A DNA stretch of 7,678 nt from Pseudomonadota bacterium (GTDB lineage: Bacteria; Pseudomonadota; Alphaproteobacteria; Rhizobiales; Devosiaceae): the NCBI GenBank assembly GCA_023433985.1, contig JAEYTN010000088.1, forward strand, positions 1 to 7,678. The letters run 5' to 3'. How positions within the stretch are numbered: position 1 is the stretch's first letter; every line of letters begins with the position of its first letter. Positions 1 to 5,501 of this stretch are shown here, one piece after another. The notes beneath the pieces are model-generated. The model did no database searches, had not been told where the DNA came from, and saw only the letters and a list, made by a program, of their open reading frames with translations. Position numbers and translations under genes: made by a program.

Positions 1-642
1 GACTTCCTGTTCACGCCCGAGCAGGCCCGCACCGCCGTGGGCAAGCTGTCGGGCGGGGAGCGCGGGCGGCTGGTGCTGGCGCGGGTGCTGTCGCTGCCCT
101 CCAACGTGCTGGTGCTCGACGAGCCGACCAACGACCTCGACCTCGAAACCCTCGACCTGCTGCAGGAAATGCTGGCGGACTATCCGGGCACGGTGATCGT
201 GGTCAGCCACGACCGCGACTTCCTCGACCGCGTCGCCACATCGGTGATCGTGGCGGAAGGAGGCGGACGGTGGACCGAGTATGCTGGTGGCTATTCGGAC
301 ATGGTGGCGCAGCGGGGTTATGGCGTGACGGCGCCCGCCGCCGCGGCGACGCCGAAGGCCGAGAGGCCGGCTGCCGCCGCTCCGGTGCCGGCGCCCGCGG
401 CCAAGCAGAAGCTGAGCTTCAAGCAGAAGCACGCGCTCGAGACGCTGCCCAAGGAGATTGCGAAGCTGGAGGCGGAGGTCGCCCGGTTGAACGGGCTTTT
501 GGCCGACCCCGGCCTCTACGCCAAGGACCCCGGGAAGTTCGGCGATACCAGCGCGGCGCTGGAAAAGGCGCAGGCGGCGCTCGGCAAGGCCGAGGACGAA
601 TGGCTGGACCTCGAGGCGCTGCGCGAGGAAATCGAGAGGTGA
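1..642 (+). CDS. uup: ABC-F family ATPase, Uup type (3' part only; 5' end outside window)
   Basis: The reading frame is open from base 1, so this is the C-terminal 213 residues of a larger protein. Visible in order are the ABC signature LSGGERG (bases 46-66), Walker B with catalytic glutamate VLVLDEPTNDLD (bases 106-141), and the H-loop VVSHDRDFLD with its histidine at 208-210. These belong to the second nucleotide-binding domain of an ABC-F protein. An Ala/Pro-rich linker follows, then a charged helical tail (about bases 409-639, KQKLSFKQKHALETLPKEI onward) of the kind found at the Uup C-terminus, where it forms a DNA-binding coiled coil. ABC-F proteins are soluble, without membrane domains. 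Uup is tied to ribosome function and to tolerance of precise transposon excision. The tail favours Uup over EttA, but the N-terminal half is unseen. The gene is convergent with the helicase gene and ends 74 bp from its stop. Confidence 0.9.
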   Translation, partial: DFLFTPEQARTAVGKLSGGERGRLVLARVLSLPSNVLVLDEPTNDLDLETLDLLQEMLADYPGTVIVVSHDRDFLDRVATSVIVAEGGGRWTEYAGGYSDMVAQRGYGVTAPAAAATPKAERPAAAAPVPAPAAKQKLSFKQKHALETLPKEIAKLEAEVARLNGLLADPGLYAKDPGKFGDTSAALEKAQAALGKAEDEWLDLEALREEIER

Positions 643-644
643 AC

Positions 645-684
645 GGGAGGGGGCGCCCCTCCCCCGTCCTGCGGACAGGGGAGG
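645..684. repeat. Two overlapping, mutually exclusive hairpins between convergent genes (REP-like / possible bidirectional terminator)
   Basis: Hairpin 1 has a perfect 8-bp stem, GGGAGGGG at 645-652 with CCCCTCCC at 656-663 and a 3-base loop. Hairpin 2 pairs CCTCCCC (658-664) with GGGGAGG (678-684). After one mismatch it continues as GTCC (666-669) with GGAC (673-676) around a 3-base loop. The two share bases 658-663, so only one can form at a time. The site lies in the 74-bp gap between the convergent uup and helicase genes, where a terminator for both is expected. Neither strand has a T-run after the stem, so it is not a textbook intrinsic terminator. The CCTCCCC/GGGGAGG arms followed by AT recur at 5561-5583, which points to a dispersed palindromic element. 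Confidence 0.6.
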
Positions 685-716
685 ATCCTGTGCCGTCGAA
701 GTAGGGTGACTCCGCC

Positions 717-1814
717 TTAGGTCACAACGGTGATCTTTTCGCTGGCGCGGGTGACGGCGGTGTAGAGCCAGCGCGCCCGGTCCTCGCGGAAGACGTAGCT
801 TTCGTCGAAGAGGTAGACGTTGTCCCACTGGCTGCCTTGGGCCTTGTGGACGGTGAGGCAGTAGCCAAAGGTGAACTCGTCGAACTGGCGGCGCTCGGGC
901 CAGCTGAGCCCGTCTTCCTCGCCTGAGAAGAAGGCGGCGTGGGTGACGACCTTGGCCTGCGTGGCCTTAGAGCCGGTCGCCTCGTCCGGGTCGAGGGTCA
1001 TGGAGTAGCGGGCGTTGGAACGCTTCTTCACCTCGGCGGCGGTCCAGATCTGGCCGTTGAGCAGCTTCTTGATCGGGTTGTTGCGGAGGCAGACGAGGCG
1101 GTCGCCGGCGACAGGCTCGTGCAGCGGCAGGTTCTTCAGCTCGCGGATGCGATCATTGTAGGCGACGCGGGTCTTGTTGCGGCCGGCCAGCACCTGGTCG
1201 GCCTCGAGCACCTCGTCGCGATCGACCTCGGAACGGGGAATGACGACGGACTCGCCGTAGCGGCCGTGCTCGAGATAGCCGCCTTCGCGGATATCCATCG
1301 ACATGCGGATGATGGGGTTGTCGGCCGCCTGCCGGTGGATTTCGGTGAGCATGACGTCCGGCTCGTCGGCGGTGAAGAAGCCGGCGCCCTGTACCGGGGG
1401 CAGCTGGAAGGGGTCGCCGAGGACGAGGACCTTGGTGCCGAAGCTCAGGAGGTCACGGCCCAGCGCCTCGTCGACCATCGAGACTTCGTCGATGACGATC
1501 AGGTCGGCGGTGAGCGCCTCGCTTTCGGGATCGAGGGCGAATTTCGGCTCGCCCTCCTTGTCGGACACCAGCGTGTAGATGAGGCTGTGGATGGTGGAGG
1601 CGCCGCGCGCGCCGTACTTGCGCATCACCATGGCGGCCTTGCCGGTGAAGGCGGCGTATTTCACCGACTTCACACCCCCGGCGAGGTGGCGGGCGAGGGT
1701 CGACTTGCCGGTGCCGGCCCAGCCGAACAGGCGGAAGACCTGCTTGCCGGACTTGTCCTTGAGCCAGCTGGAGACCGCCTGCAGCGCCTCGTCCTGTTGC
1801 GGCGACCACTCCAT
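717..1814 (-). CDS. Small SF1B RecD/Dda-like ATP-dependent DNA helicase
   Basis: A 365-residue protein with a full set of superfamily 1 helicase motifs. These are a Q-motif-like SPQQDEAL (residues 4-11), Walker A GWAGTGKST (31-39), motif Ia AAFTGKAA (54-61), Walker B VIDE (107-110), motif III VLGDPFQLPPV (131-141), motif IV EIHRQ (158-162), motif V LTVHKAQGSQWDNV (320-333) and motif VI YTAVTRA (351-357). This order fits the RecD/Dda (SF1B, 5'-3') group. At 365 residues it is close to a bare helicase core, without the N-terminal domains of RecD2 or RecD. The role is probably DNA repair or replication, but the partner is unknown. The ATG at 1814 is chosen because it overlaps the upstream gene's stop (TGATG) and gives the Q-motif at the N-terminus. 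Extending the frame to 2147 would run through the FAH gene and adds no recognisable domain. No strong Shine-Dalgarno precedes the ATG, so reinitiation after the FAH gene is likely. Confidence 0.88.
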   Translation of the reverse strand: MEWSPQQDEALQAVSSWLKDKSGKQVFRLFGWAGTGKSTLARHLAGGVKSVKYAAFTGKAAMVMRKYGARGASTIHSLIYTLVSDKEGEPKFALDPESEALTADLIVIDEVSMVDEALGRDLLSFGTKVLVLGDPFQLPPVQGAGFFTADEPDVMLTEIHRQAADNPIIRMSMDIREGGYLEHGRYGESVVIPRSEVDRDEVLEADQVLAGRNKTRVAYNDRIRELKNLPLHEPVAGDRLVCLRNNPIKKLLNGQIWTAAEVKKRSNARYSMTLDPDEATGSKATQAKVVTHAAFFSGEEDGLSWPERRQFDEFTFGYCLTVHKAQGSQWDNVYLFDESYVFREDRARWLYTAVTRASEKITVVT

Positions 1815-2500
1815 CAGGCGATGACGGTCTCGACGGTGCCGACGCCGGCAACGGAACCGACGAGGCGATCGCCCTTCACCACCGCGCCGACGCCGGCGGG
1901 GGTGCCGGTGAAGATGAGGTCGCCGGAGACGAGCTCGAAATAGCGGGAGAGCTCGGCGATGACGTGCGGCAGGTCCCAGATCATATCGGCGATATCGGCC
2001 GACTGCTTCGTTTCGCCGTTGACCTTCAACTCGATGGCGCCGCGAAGCGGCGGGGTGAAGGTCGATGCAGGAACGAGATCGCTGACTGGCGCGGAGTGAT
2101 CGAAGCCCTTTGCCACTTCCCATGGCTTGCCGGCCTTCTTGGCCCAAGCCTGCAGGTCGCGGCGGGTGAAGTCGATGCCGACGGCGTAGCCCCAGACATG
2201 GCCCAGCGCCGCTTCGACCGGGATCGACTTGCCGCCCTTGCCGATGGCGGCGACGAGCTCGACCTCGTAGTGGAAGTTGGCGGTCTCGGTCGGGTACGGA
2301 ACGGCAGCGTTACCGGTGACGATGGCATCGGCCGGCTTGGAGAAGAAGAAGGGCGGCTCGGCGTTCGGGTCATGGCCCATCTCGCGGGCATGCTCGGCAT
2401 AGTTGCGGCCGACGCAGTAGATGCGCCGCACGGGGAAAGCACCACCGCCCGCCACCGGCACGCTGACCTGCGGCGGCGGGGCAATCACGAACTCGACCAT
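1814..2500 (-). CDS. Fumarylacetoacetate hydrolase (FAH) family protein, FAHD1/YcgM-like
   Basis: A 228-residue single-domain FAH-fold protein. The N-terminal GRNYAEHAREMG (31-42) carries the His37/Glu40 pair equivalent to the FAHD1 His-Glu dyad. Metal ligands are Glu79 and Glu81 in FHYEVEL and Asp110 in VGID, with the same relative spacing as in FAHD1. Further family blocks are PFFFSKPADA (50-59), ARG-rich FTRRDLQ (111-117), AKGFDHSAP (130-138) and GDLIFTGTPAGVG (193-205). The family includes acylpyruvases, fumarylpyruvate hydrolases and oxaloacetate decarboxylases or tautomerases, and sequence alone does not choose among them. The ATG at 2500 is preferred because GGGA lies 6 nt upstream on this strand. 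The in-frame ATG at 2512 lacks a ribosome binding site. The stop overlaps the helicase ATG by one base. The gene is divergent from atzG across a 180-bp control region. Confidence 0.88.
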   Translation of the reverse strand: MVEFVIAPPPQVSVPVAGGGAFPVRRIYCVGRNYAEHAREMGHDPNAEPPFFFSKPADAIVTGNAAVPYPTETANFHYEVELVAAIGKGGKSIPVEAALGHVWGYAVGIDFTRRDLQAWAKKAGKPWEVAKGFDHSAPVSDLVPASTFTPPLRGAIELKVNGETKQSADIADMIWDLPHVIAELSRYFELVSGDLIFTGTPAGVGAVVKGDRLVGSVAGVGTVETVIA

Positions 2501-2506
2501 CTCAAT

Positions 2507-2510
2507 TCCC
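2507..2510 (-). promoter_or_regulatory. Ribosome binding site deciding the FAH gene start
   Basis: GGGA on the minus strand, followed by the 6-nt spacer ATTGAG and then ATG at 2500. The nearby alternative ATG (2510-2512) would overlap this site and has no purine-rich stretch before it. Confidence 0.5.
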
Positions 2511-2639
2511 ATCACGTTTGCGCCGCACCATAGCGAAAACCGCCCCGGGACAAAATGAGAACTTTCGTCGCCGCGCAGCTCGTCCGGTAGGCCGACAAGC
2601 CCCGCGACCTTCAGGCGGTTGCGGGGGTAGGCGTCTCGT

Positions 2640-2663
2640 GGAATTGTGGAGCAAACCAATTCC
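2640..2663. promoter_or_regulatory. Candidate operator: GGAATTG-N10-CAATTCC inverted repeat upstream of atzG
   Basis: The perfect 7-bp arms are GGAATTG (2640-2646) and CAATTCC (2657-2663), separated by 10 bases. Arm centres are 17 bp apart, a geometry used by dimeric winged-helix or HTH repressors. The site sits 18 bp before the atzG start. It overlaps the -10 of a weak candidate plus-strand promoter (TTGCGG at 2619-2624, 17-bp spacer, AATTGT at 2642-2647), so a bound repressor could block it. A third copy of the half-site, CAATTCC at 2503-2509, overlaps the ribosome binding site of the divergent FAH gene. A poor minus-strand promoter candidate (TTTTGT at 2550-2555, TATGGT at 2527-2532, 17-bp spacer) would serve the FAH gene. 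The inverted repeat is seen directly; the regulator and promoters are inferred. Confidence 0.4.
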
Positions 2664-2680
2664 GCGAGGCGTCACGCGAC

Positions 2681-2869
2681 ATGGCCTACAAACCCTTCGA
2701 TGCCGATGCGCTGATCGATGCGGCGGCACCGCTCCTGCAATTGCAGATTGCGCCGGAATACCGGGCGGCCATCAAGGCCAACCTCAAGACGGCGAGCAAG
2801 ATGGCGGCGCTGGTCGAGAAGGTGAAGCTTGCGGACGAAGCCGAGCCGGCGCCGGTCTTTAGGGCATGA
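2681..2869 (+). CDS. atzG: AtzG-like small amidase subunit (DUF4089)
   Basis: A 62-residue helical protein with a hydrophobic-rich N-terminal half (residues 7-22), a central YRAAIKANLKTASKMAALVEKV (27-48) and the ending DEAEPAPVFRA. This pattern and the ending are typical of DUF4089. The known member AtzG from cyanuric acid degraders is a GatC-like partner that wraps around the amidase AtzE and is required to obtain soluble, active enzyme. The stop overlaps the next gene's start as ATGA (2866-2869), so the two are translationally coupled, in keeping with subunits of one complex. GAGG at 2666-2669 lies 11 nt before the ATG, a slightly long spacing. The symbol is given by homology; involvement in cyanuric acid metabolism is not implied. 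Confidence 0.85.
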   Translation: MAYKPFDADALIDAAAPLLQLQIAPEYRAAIKANLKTASKMAALVEKVKLADEAEPAPVFRA

Positions 2870-4272
2870 CCGATCCGCTTTCGGCCACCGCCAGCGCCGC
2901 CGATATCGCCGGGGAGGTGAAGGCCGGTCGGGTGAAGGCCCGCGCCGTGGCAGAGGCCGCGCTGGCGCGGATCCAGAAGCACAACCCTATGCTGGGCGCC
3001 CTTACCGACATCACCGCGGCGCGGGCGCTCGACGCGGCGGAGCTGGTGGATGGCAAGGTGGCGAACGGGCTCGATCCGGGGCCGCTGGCGGGCGTGCCCT
3101 ATGCGGTGAAGAACCTCTTCGACGTCAAGGACGTGGTGACGCGCGCCGGCTCGAAGATCAACCGCGACAACCCGGCTGCGCGGGGCGATGCGACGCTGGT
3201 GAGCAAGCTCGAAGCGGCGGGAGCGGTGCTGGTCGGCGCCGCCAACATGGACGAGTACGCCTATGGCTTCGTGGGCGAGAACGCCCATGACGGGCCGTCG
3301 CGCAACCCGCATGCCCTCGACCACATGACCGGCGGCTCGTCGGCCGGGCCGGCGGCGGCGGTGGCGGGCGGGCTGGTGCCGTTCAGCCTCGGCTCGGACA
3401 CCAACGGGTCGATCCGCGTGCCGGCCTCGTTCTGCGGGCTGTTCGGGTTGAAGCCGACCTATGGGCGGCTGAGCCGGGCGGGGACGTTTCCGTTCGTCGC
3501 CAGCCTCGACCACCTGGGGCCGCTGGCGCGTTCGACGCGGGACCTGTCGCTCGCCTATGATGCGATGCAGGGCTTCGACGAAGCCGACCCGGCGCAGACC
3601 AAGCGGGTGAACGAGCCGACCTTCAGCCGGCTGAAGCATCCGATACCGGGGCTGAGGATCGGCATTGCCGACGGCTATTTCGCGGGCGATGCCACCGCAC
3701 AGGCGCATGTGCAGGCCGTGGCGCGGGCGCTCGATGCGAGCCGGGTGGTGACCATTCCCGATGCGCAGGCGGCGCGCGCGGCTGCGTTTCTCATCACCAT
3801 GGCCGAGGGCGCGGCACTGCATCTCGACCGGCTGCGGACAAGGCCAGAGGACTTCGACCCCGATACGCGAGACCGGCTGCTGGCGGGCGCCATGCTGCCG
3901 GCGGCGTGGGTAACGAAGGCGCAGAAGCTGCGCCGCGCCTATCGCGACAAGGTGCTGCGACTGTTCGAGGAAGTCGACGCCATCCTCACCCCGGCGACGC
4001 CGATGACGGCGCCGGAGCTGGGGCAGAAGACCGCGGTGTTCGGCGGCGTGGAGCTGCCGGTGCGGCCGAACCTCGGCATCTTCACGCAGCCGATCTCGTT
4101 CATCGGGCTGCCGGTGGCGACGGTGCCGGTCTGGCTGCCCGGAGAACCGCTGCCGATGGGGGTGCAGGTGATTGCGGCGCCGTGGCGGGAGGATGTGTGC
4201 CTCAGGATCGCGCACCAGCTGGAAACGGCAGGGGTGTGTGCAGCGCCGGTGGCGAAGGGGTTCGAGGGGTAG
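2866..4272 (+). CDS. atzE: AtzE family amidohydrolase (amidase signature enzyme)
   Basis: A 468-residue amidase-signature protein. The Ser-cisSer-Lys triad is visible: Lys82 in GVPYAVKNLF, cis-Ser158 in MTGGSSAGPAAA, and nucleophile Ser182 in GSDTNGSIRVPA. The 24-residue gap between the two serines is the family's usual spacing. The block from GLFGLKPTYGRLSRAG (191-206) to FPFVASLDHLGPLARS (208-223) closely fits AtzE-type enzymes. Characterised AtzE is 1-carboxybiuret hydrolase and works as a complex with AtzG. Related amidases occur in purine or ureide degradation clusters, and GatA is the wider relative. GatA is unlikely here because gatB and a true gatC are absent. No signal peptide is seen, so it is cytoplasmic. 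The ATG overlaps the atzG stop, so the pair is one operon, and the gene is convergent with the SDR gene. The substrate is probably a small amide or ureido compound, not defined here. Confidence 0.88.
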   Translation: MTDPLSATASAADIAGEVKAGRVKARAVAEAALARIQKHNPMLGALTDITAARALDAAELVDGKVANGLDPGPLAGVPYAVKNLFDVKDVVTRAGSKINRDNPAARGDATLVSKLEAAGAVLVGAANMDEYAYGFVGENAHDGPSRNPHALDHMTGGSSAGPAAAVAGGLVPFSLGSDTNGSIRVPASFCGLFGLKPTYGRLSRAGTFPFVASLDHLGPLARSTRDLSLAYDAMQGFDEADPAQTKRVNEPTFSRLKHPIPGLRIGIADGYFAGDATAQAHVQAVARALDASRVVTIPDAQAARAAAFLITMAEGAALHLDRLRTRPEDFDPDTRDRLLAGAMLPAAWVTKAQKLRRAYRDKVLRLFEEVDAILTPATPMTAPELGQKTAVFGGVELPVRPNLGIFTQPISFIGLPVATVPVWLPGEPLPMGVQVIAAPWREDVCLRIAHQLETAGVCAAPVAKGFEG

Positions 4273-4290
4273 TTTTCGCGCGGCGTGCGG

Positions 4291-4306
4291 CGTTTCACGT
4301 GAAGCA
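4291..4306. other. parS: Candidate parS centromere site (ParB binding)
   Basis: The 16-mer CGTTTCACGTGAAGCA matches the conserved bacterial parS TGTTTCACGTGAAACA at 14 of 16 positions. It includes the uninterrupted 12-mer GTTTCACGTGAA and a perfect 10-bp palindrome TTCACGTGAA (4294-4303). The mismatches are at positions 1 and 14, on the outer flanks. ParB family proteins recognise this sequence in most bacterial phyla, including alphaproteobacteria, and use it to segregate replication origins. The site lies in a gap between convergent genes, 19 bp past the atzE stop. No parA, parB or replication gene is in the window, so proximity to an origin cannot be judged. Confidence 0.5.
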
Positions 4307-4353
4307 GTGTGTTGATATTGCTGTCGTTTTCTGCGGGTGGTTGCGAAACCGGC

Positions 4354-4399
4354 GGGAAGATGCGGGGAAGATGAACGAATTATGAACGGTTTCTGAACC
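4354..4399. promoter_or_regulatory. 11-bp-periodic repeat array with GAAC-N7-GAAC-N7-GAAC (LexA-box-like or response-regulator site)
   Basis: GAAC occurs at 4373-4376, 4384-4387 and 4395-4398, each pair separated by exactly 7 bases. On the other strand this is GTTC-N7-GTTC-N7-GTTC, two overlapping copies of the alphaproteobacterial LexA (SOS) box GTTC-N7-GTTC. The larger unit ATGAACG (4371-4377, 4382-4388) and CTGAACC (4393-4399) keeps the 11-bp phase. Just before it GGGAAGATG is repeated at 4354-4362 and 4365-4373, also 11 bp apart. Tandem hexamers at 11-bp spacing are equally typical of OmpR/PhoB-family response regulators, so the protein is uncertain. No gene starts close by on either strand. 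Confidence 0.4.
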
Positions 4400-4446
4400 G
4401 GGGGCTGGCGCTGAGAGCGGCGTGTAGGCGCCGGTTGCCATGTTGA

Positions 4447-4463
4447 TGAACGGCGGTGAACGG
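4447..4463. repeat. TGAACGG direct repeat, 10-bp spacing
   Basis: TGAACGG at 4447-4453 and again at 4457-4463, separated by CGG. It shares the TGAACG core with the 11-bp array some 50 bp to the left, but the GAAC spacing here is 6 rather than 7, so it does not fit the LexA box. It may be a further, weaker site of the same protein. Confidence 0.3.
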
Positions 4464-4487
4464 TAGGCAGGACGGTGGGTGTCGACG

Positions 4488-4513
4488 CCCCCTCCACAGC
4501 TTTGCGGGGGAGG
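4488..4513. repeat. Palindromic CCCCCTCC...GGGGGAGG element (REP-like)
   Basis: CCCCCTCC (4488-4495) and GGGGGAGG (4506-4513) flank a 10-base loop. The pairing is imperfect, with one G-T pair and one mismatch. GGGGAGG followed by AT at the right end is shared with the elements at 658-686 and 5561-5583. It lies outside any gene and is probably one copy of a dispersed intergenic element. Confidence 0.45.
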
Positions 4514-4569
4514 ATCACTCGCAGCGCTGGCGTGCGGTTGGTTCGTGCCGGCGTTGTGGAGGTGCCGCC

Positions 4570-4598
4570 CCCTCCCACGAGAGATGCGCGGTGGAGGG
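4570..4598. repeat. Second palindromic CCCTCC...GGAGGG element before the SDR gene end
   Basis: CCCTCC (4570-4575) pairs with GGAGGG (4593-4598). With one bulged C the stem extends by A-T and C-G. It ends 20 bp downstream of the minus-strand SDR stop and could stop or protect that transcript, but no T-tract follows. Confidence 0.35.
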
Positions 4599-4617
4599 TA
4601 TAGGGGCTTTCGGTGGT

Positions 4618-5487
4618 TCAGCCCGGCACGATGTTCCGCCAGGTCCATTCGGGTTCGTAGCCGATGAGCCGGCGGGCGGTTTCGATGCTGATGAGGGTGT
4701 CGTGGGGGCCGGTGCCGGGGCGGAGATGGCAGGCGGGGTAGGCCAGGGCGAGGAGTTCCTCGTTGGTCTGGGTCATCAGGGTGTCGGCGGCGGCGATGGT
4801 CATGACGGGCGCGCCCGACAGGTCGGCGGTGAGGGCCTTGAGGCAGGACTGGGCGACGTCGCGGGCATCGACATAGGCCCAGAGGTCGAAGCGCTTGGAG
4901 AGCGGATCGGCCCAGATCTTCGGCAGGCGGTCGTAGCCGGTGACGTGGCCGGGGGTATCGTAGAAGATGTTGGAGAAGCGCAGGCCGACGAAGGTGACGC
5001 CGTAGGCGCGGGCCATGTGGCGGGCGAGGTCCTCGGTGACGGCCTTGGAAATGCCGTAGGACGAGGTGGGGATGGGCGGATCCTCGTCGACCGTGGGCAG
5101 CAGCACGGGATGGATGGCGAAGGGGAAGCCCAGCACCGTTTCGGACGAGGCCCAGACGACGCGCCTGATGCCCAGGTGCACCGCGGCCTGGAAGACGTTG
5201 TAGGCGATGAGCGTGTTGACGTGGAAGCGCGCCGCGCCCGAGACGTGGTTCCAGTCGGGCTCGCCGTTGGCCGCGAGCTGCACGACGGCATCGTGGCCGT
5301 GGAGCGCCGCGAAGGTGGCGCCGTAATCGGTAAGGTCGACGCGGATGAAGCCCGGGCGCTCGATGCCGCCGGGGATGGCGCGATCGAGGTTGGTGACCTC
5401 GTGGCCGGCGGCTTCGAGTGCGGCGATGACGACCGGGCCGACGCCGCGGTCCCAGGAGCCGGTGCCGCCGGTGACTGCGATTTTCAT
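4618..5487 (-). CDS. NAD(P)-dependent extended SDR (epimerase/dehydratase family)
   Basis: A 289-residue Rossmann protein. The N-terminal KIAVTGGTG (residues 2-10) is the dinucleotide-binding turn. Asp51 in RVDLTD, LAANGEP (71-77), a serine pair in VWASSETVLG (111-120) and the catalytic YGISK (Tyr144, Lys148) place it in the extended SDR or sugar-nucleotide epimerase class. LRFSNIF (169-175) is a typical substrate-side block. The glycine loop is odd: SWDRGVG follows TGGTG where most relatives have a three-residue step to the third glycine, so the loop appears about four residues longer. The start at 5487 has GAGG 9 nt upstream (5497-5500). It lies downstream of the xylosidase gene on the same strand, 118 bp away, so a role in sugar or sugar-acid oxidation or epimerisation is plausible. 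The substrate is unknown. Confidence 0.82.
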   Translation of the reverse strand: MKIAVTGGTGSWDRGVGPVVIAALEAAGHEVTNLDRAIPGGIERPGFIRVDLTDYGATFAALHGHDAVVQLAANGEPDWNHVSGAARFHVNTLIAYNVFQAAVHLGIRRVVWASSETVLGFPFAIHPVLLPTVDEDPPIPTSSYGISKAVTEDLARHMARAYGVTFVGLRFSNIFYDTPGHVTGYDRLPKIWADPLSKRFDLWAYVDARDVAQSCLKALTADLSGAPVMTIAAADTLMTQTNEELLALAYPACHLRPGTGPHDTLISIETARRLIGYEPEWTWRNIVPG

Positions 5488-5501
5488 TCTCGTGTTCCTC
5501 T

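Larger units (their letters stand above)
4273..4617. other. 345-bp convergent intergenic region without a credible gene
   Basis: This stretch separates the stop of atzE from the stop of the SDR gene. Short open frames on both strands lack ribosome binding sites and any recognisable domain. From left to right it holds a parS-like palindrome (4291-4306), an 11-bp-phased repeat array (4354-4399), a TGAACGG direct repeat (4447-4453 and 4457-4463), and two CCCCTCC/GGAGG-type palindromic elements (4488-4513 and 4570-4598). A rho-independent terminator with a T-tract was not found. The density of sites suggests a regulatory or structural role, or the remnant control region of a lost gene. Confidence 0.6.

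Noticed and set aside
939..1943. 334-residue plus-strand open frame opposite the helicase and FAH genes
   Set aside because: It crosses two recognisable minus-strand genes, has no domain, and its composition (G, A, V, D, E) reflects mirror codons of GC-rich genes.
1815..2147. N-terminal extension of the helicase up to 2147
   Set aside because: It lies wholly within the FAH gene in another frame and is Arg-rich shadow sequence.
2501..2659. N-terminal extension of the FAH gene up to 2659
   Set aside because: The extra residues match no FAH-family sequence and lack a ribosome binding site; the GGGA-ATG start at 2500 fits the family length.
4273..4345. Intrinsic terminator after atzE
   Set aside because: Short T-runs occur (4274-4277, 4327-4330) but no stable stem stands directly before them; the palindrome at 4294-4303 fits parS better than a terminator.
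4295..4441. 48-residue minus-strand open frame starting with ATG over the GAAC array
   Set aside because: No Shine-Dalgarno, no recognisable motif, and it would place the repeat array and the parS-like site at or within the coding part. Kept only as a remote small-peptide possibility.
4440..4466. 8-residue plus-strand peptide (ATG at 4440) downstream of the GAAC array
   Set aside because: Too short, no ribosome binding site, and contains the TGAACGG repeat.
2686..4578. Long 630-residue open frame on the minus strand, antisense to atzE
   Set aside because: It is Arg/His/Pro-rich low-complexity translation, typical of the antisense frame of a GC-rich gene, and the plus strand encodes a clear amidase with its catalytic triad.
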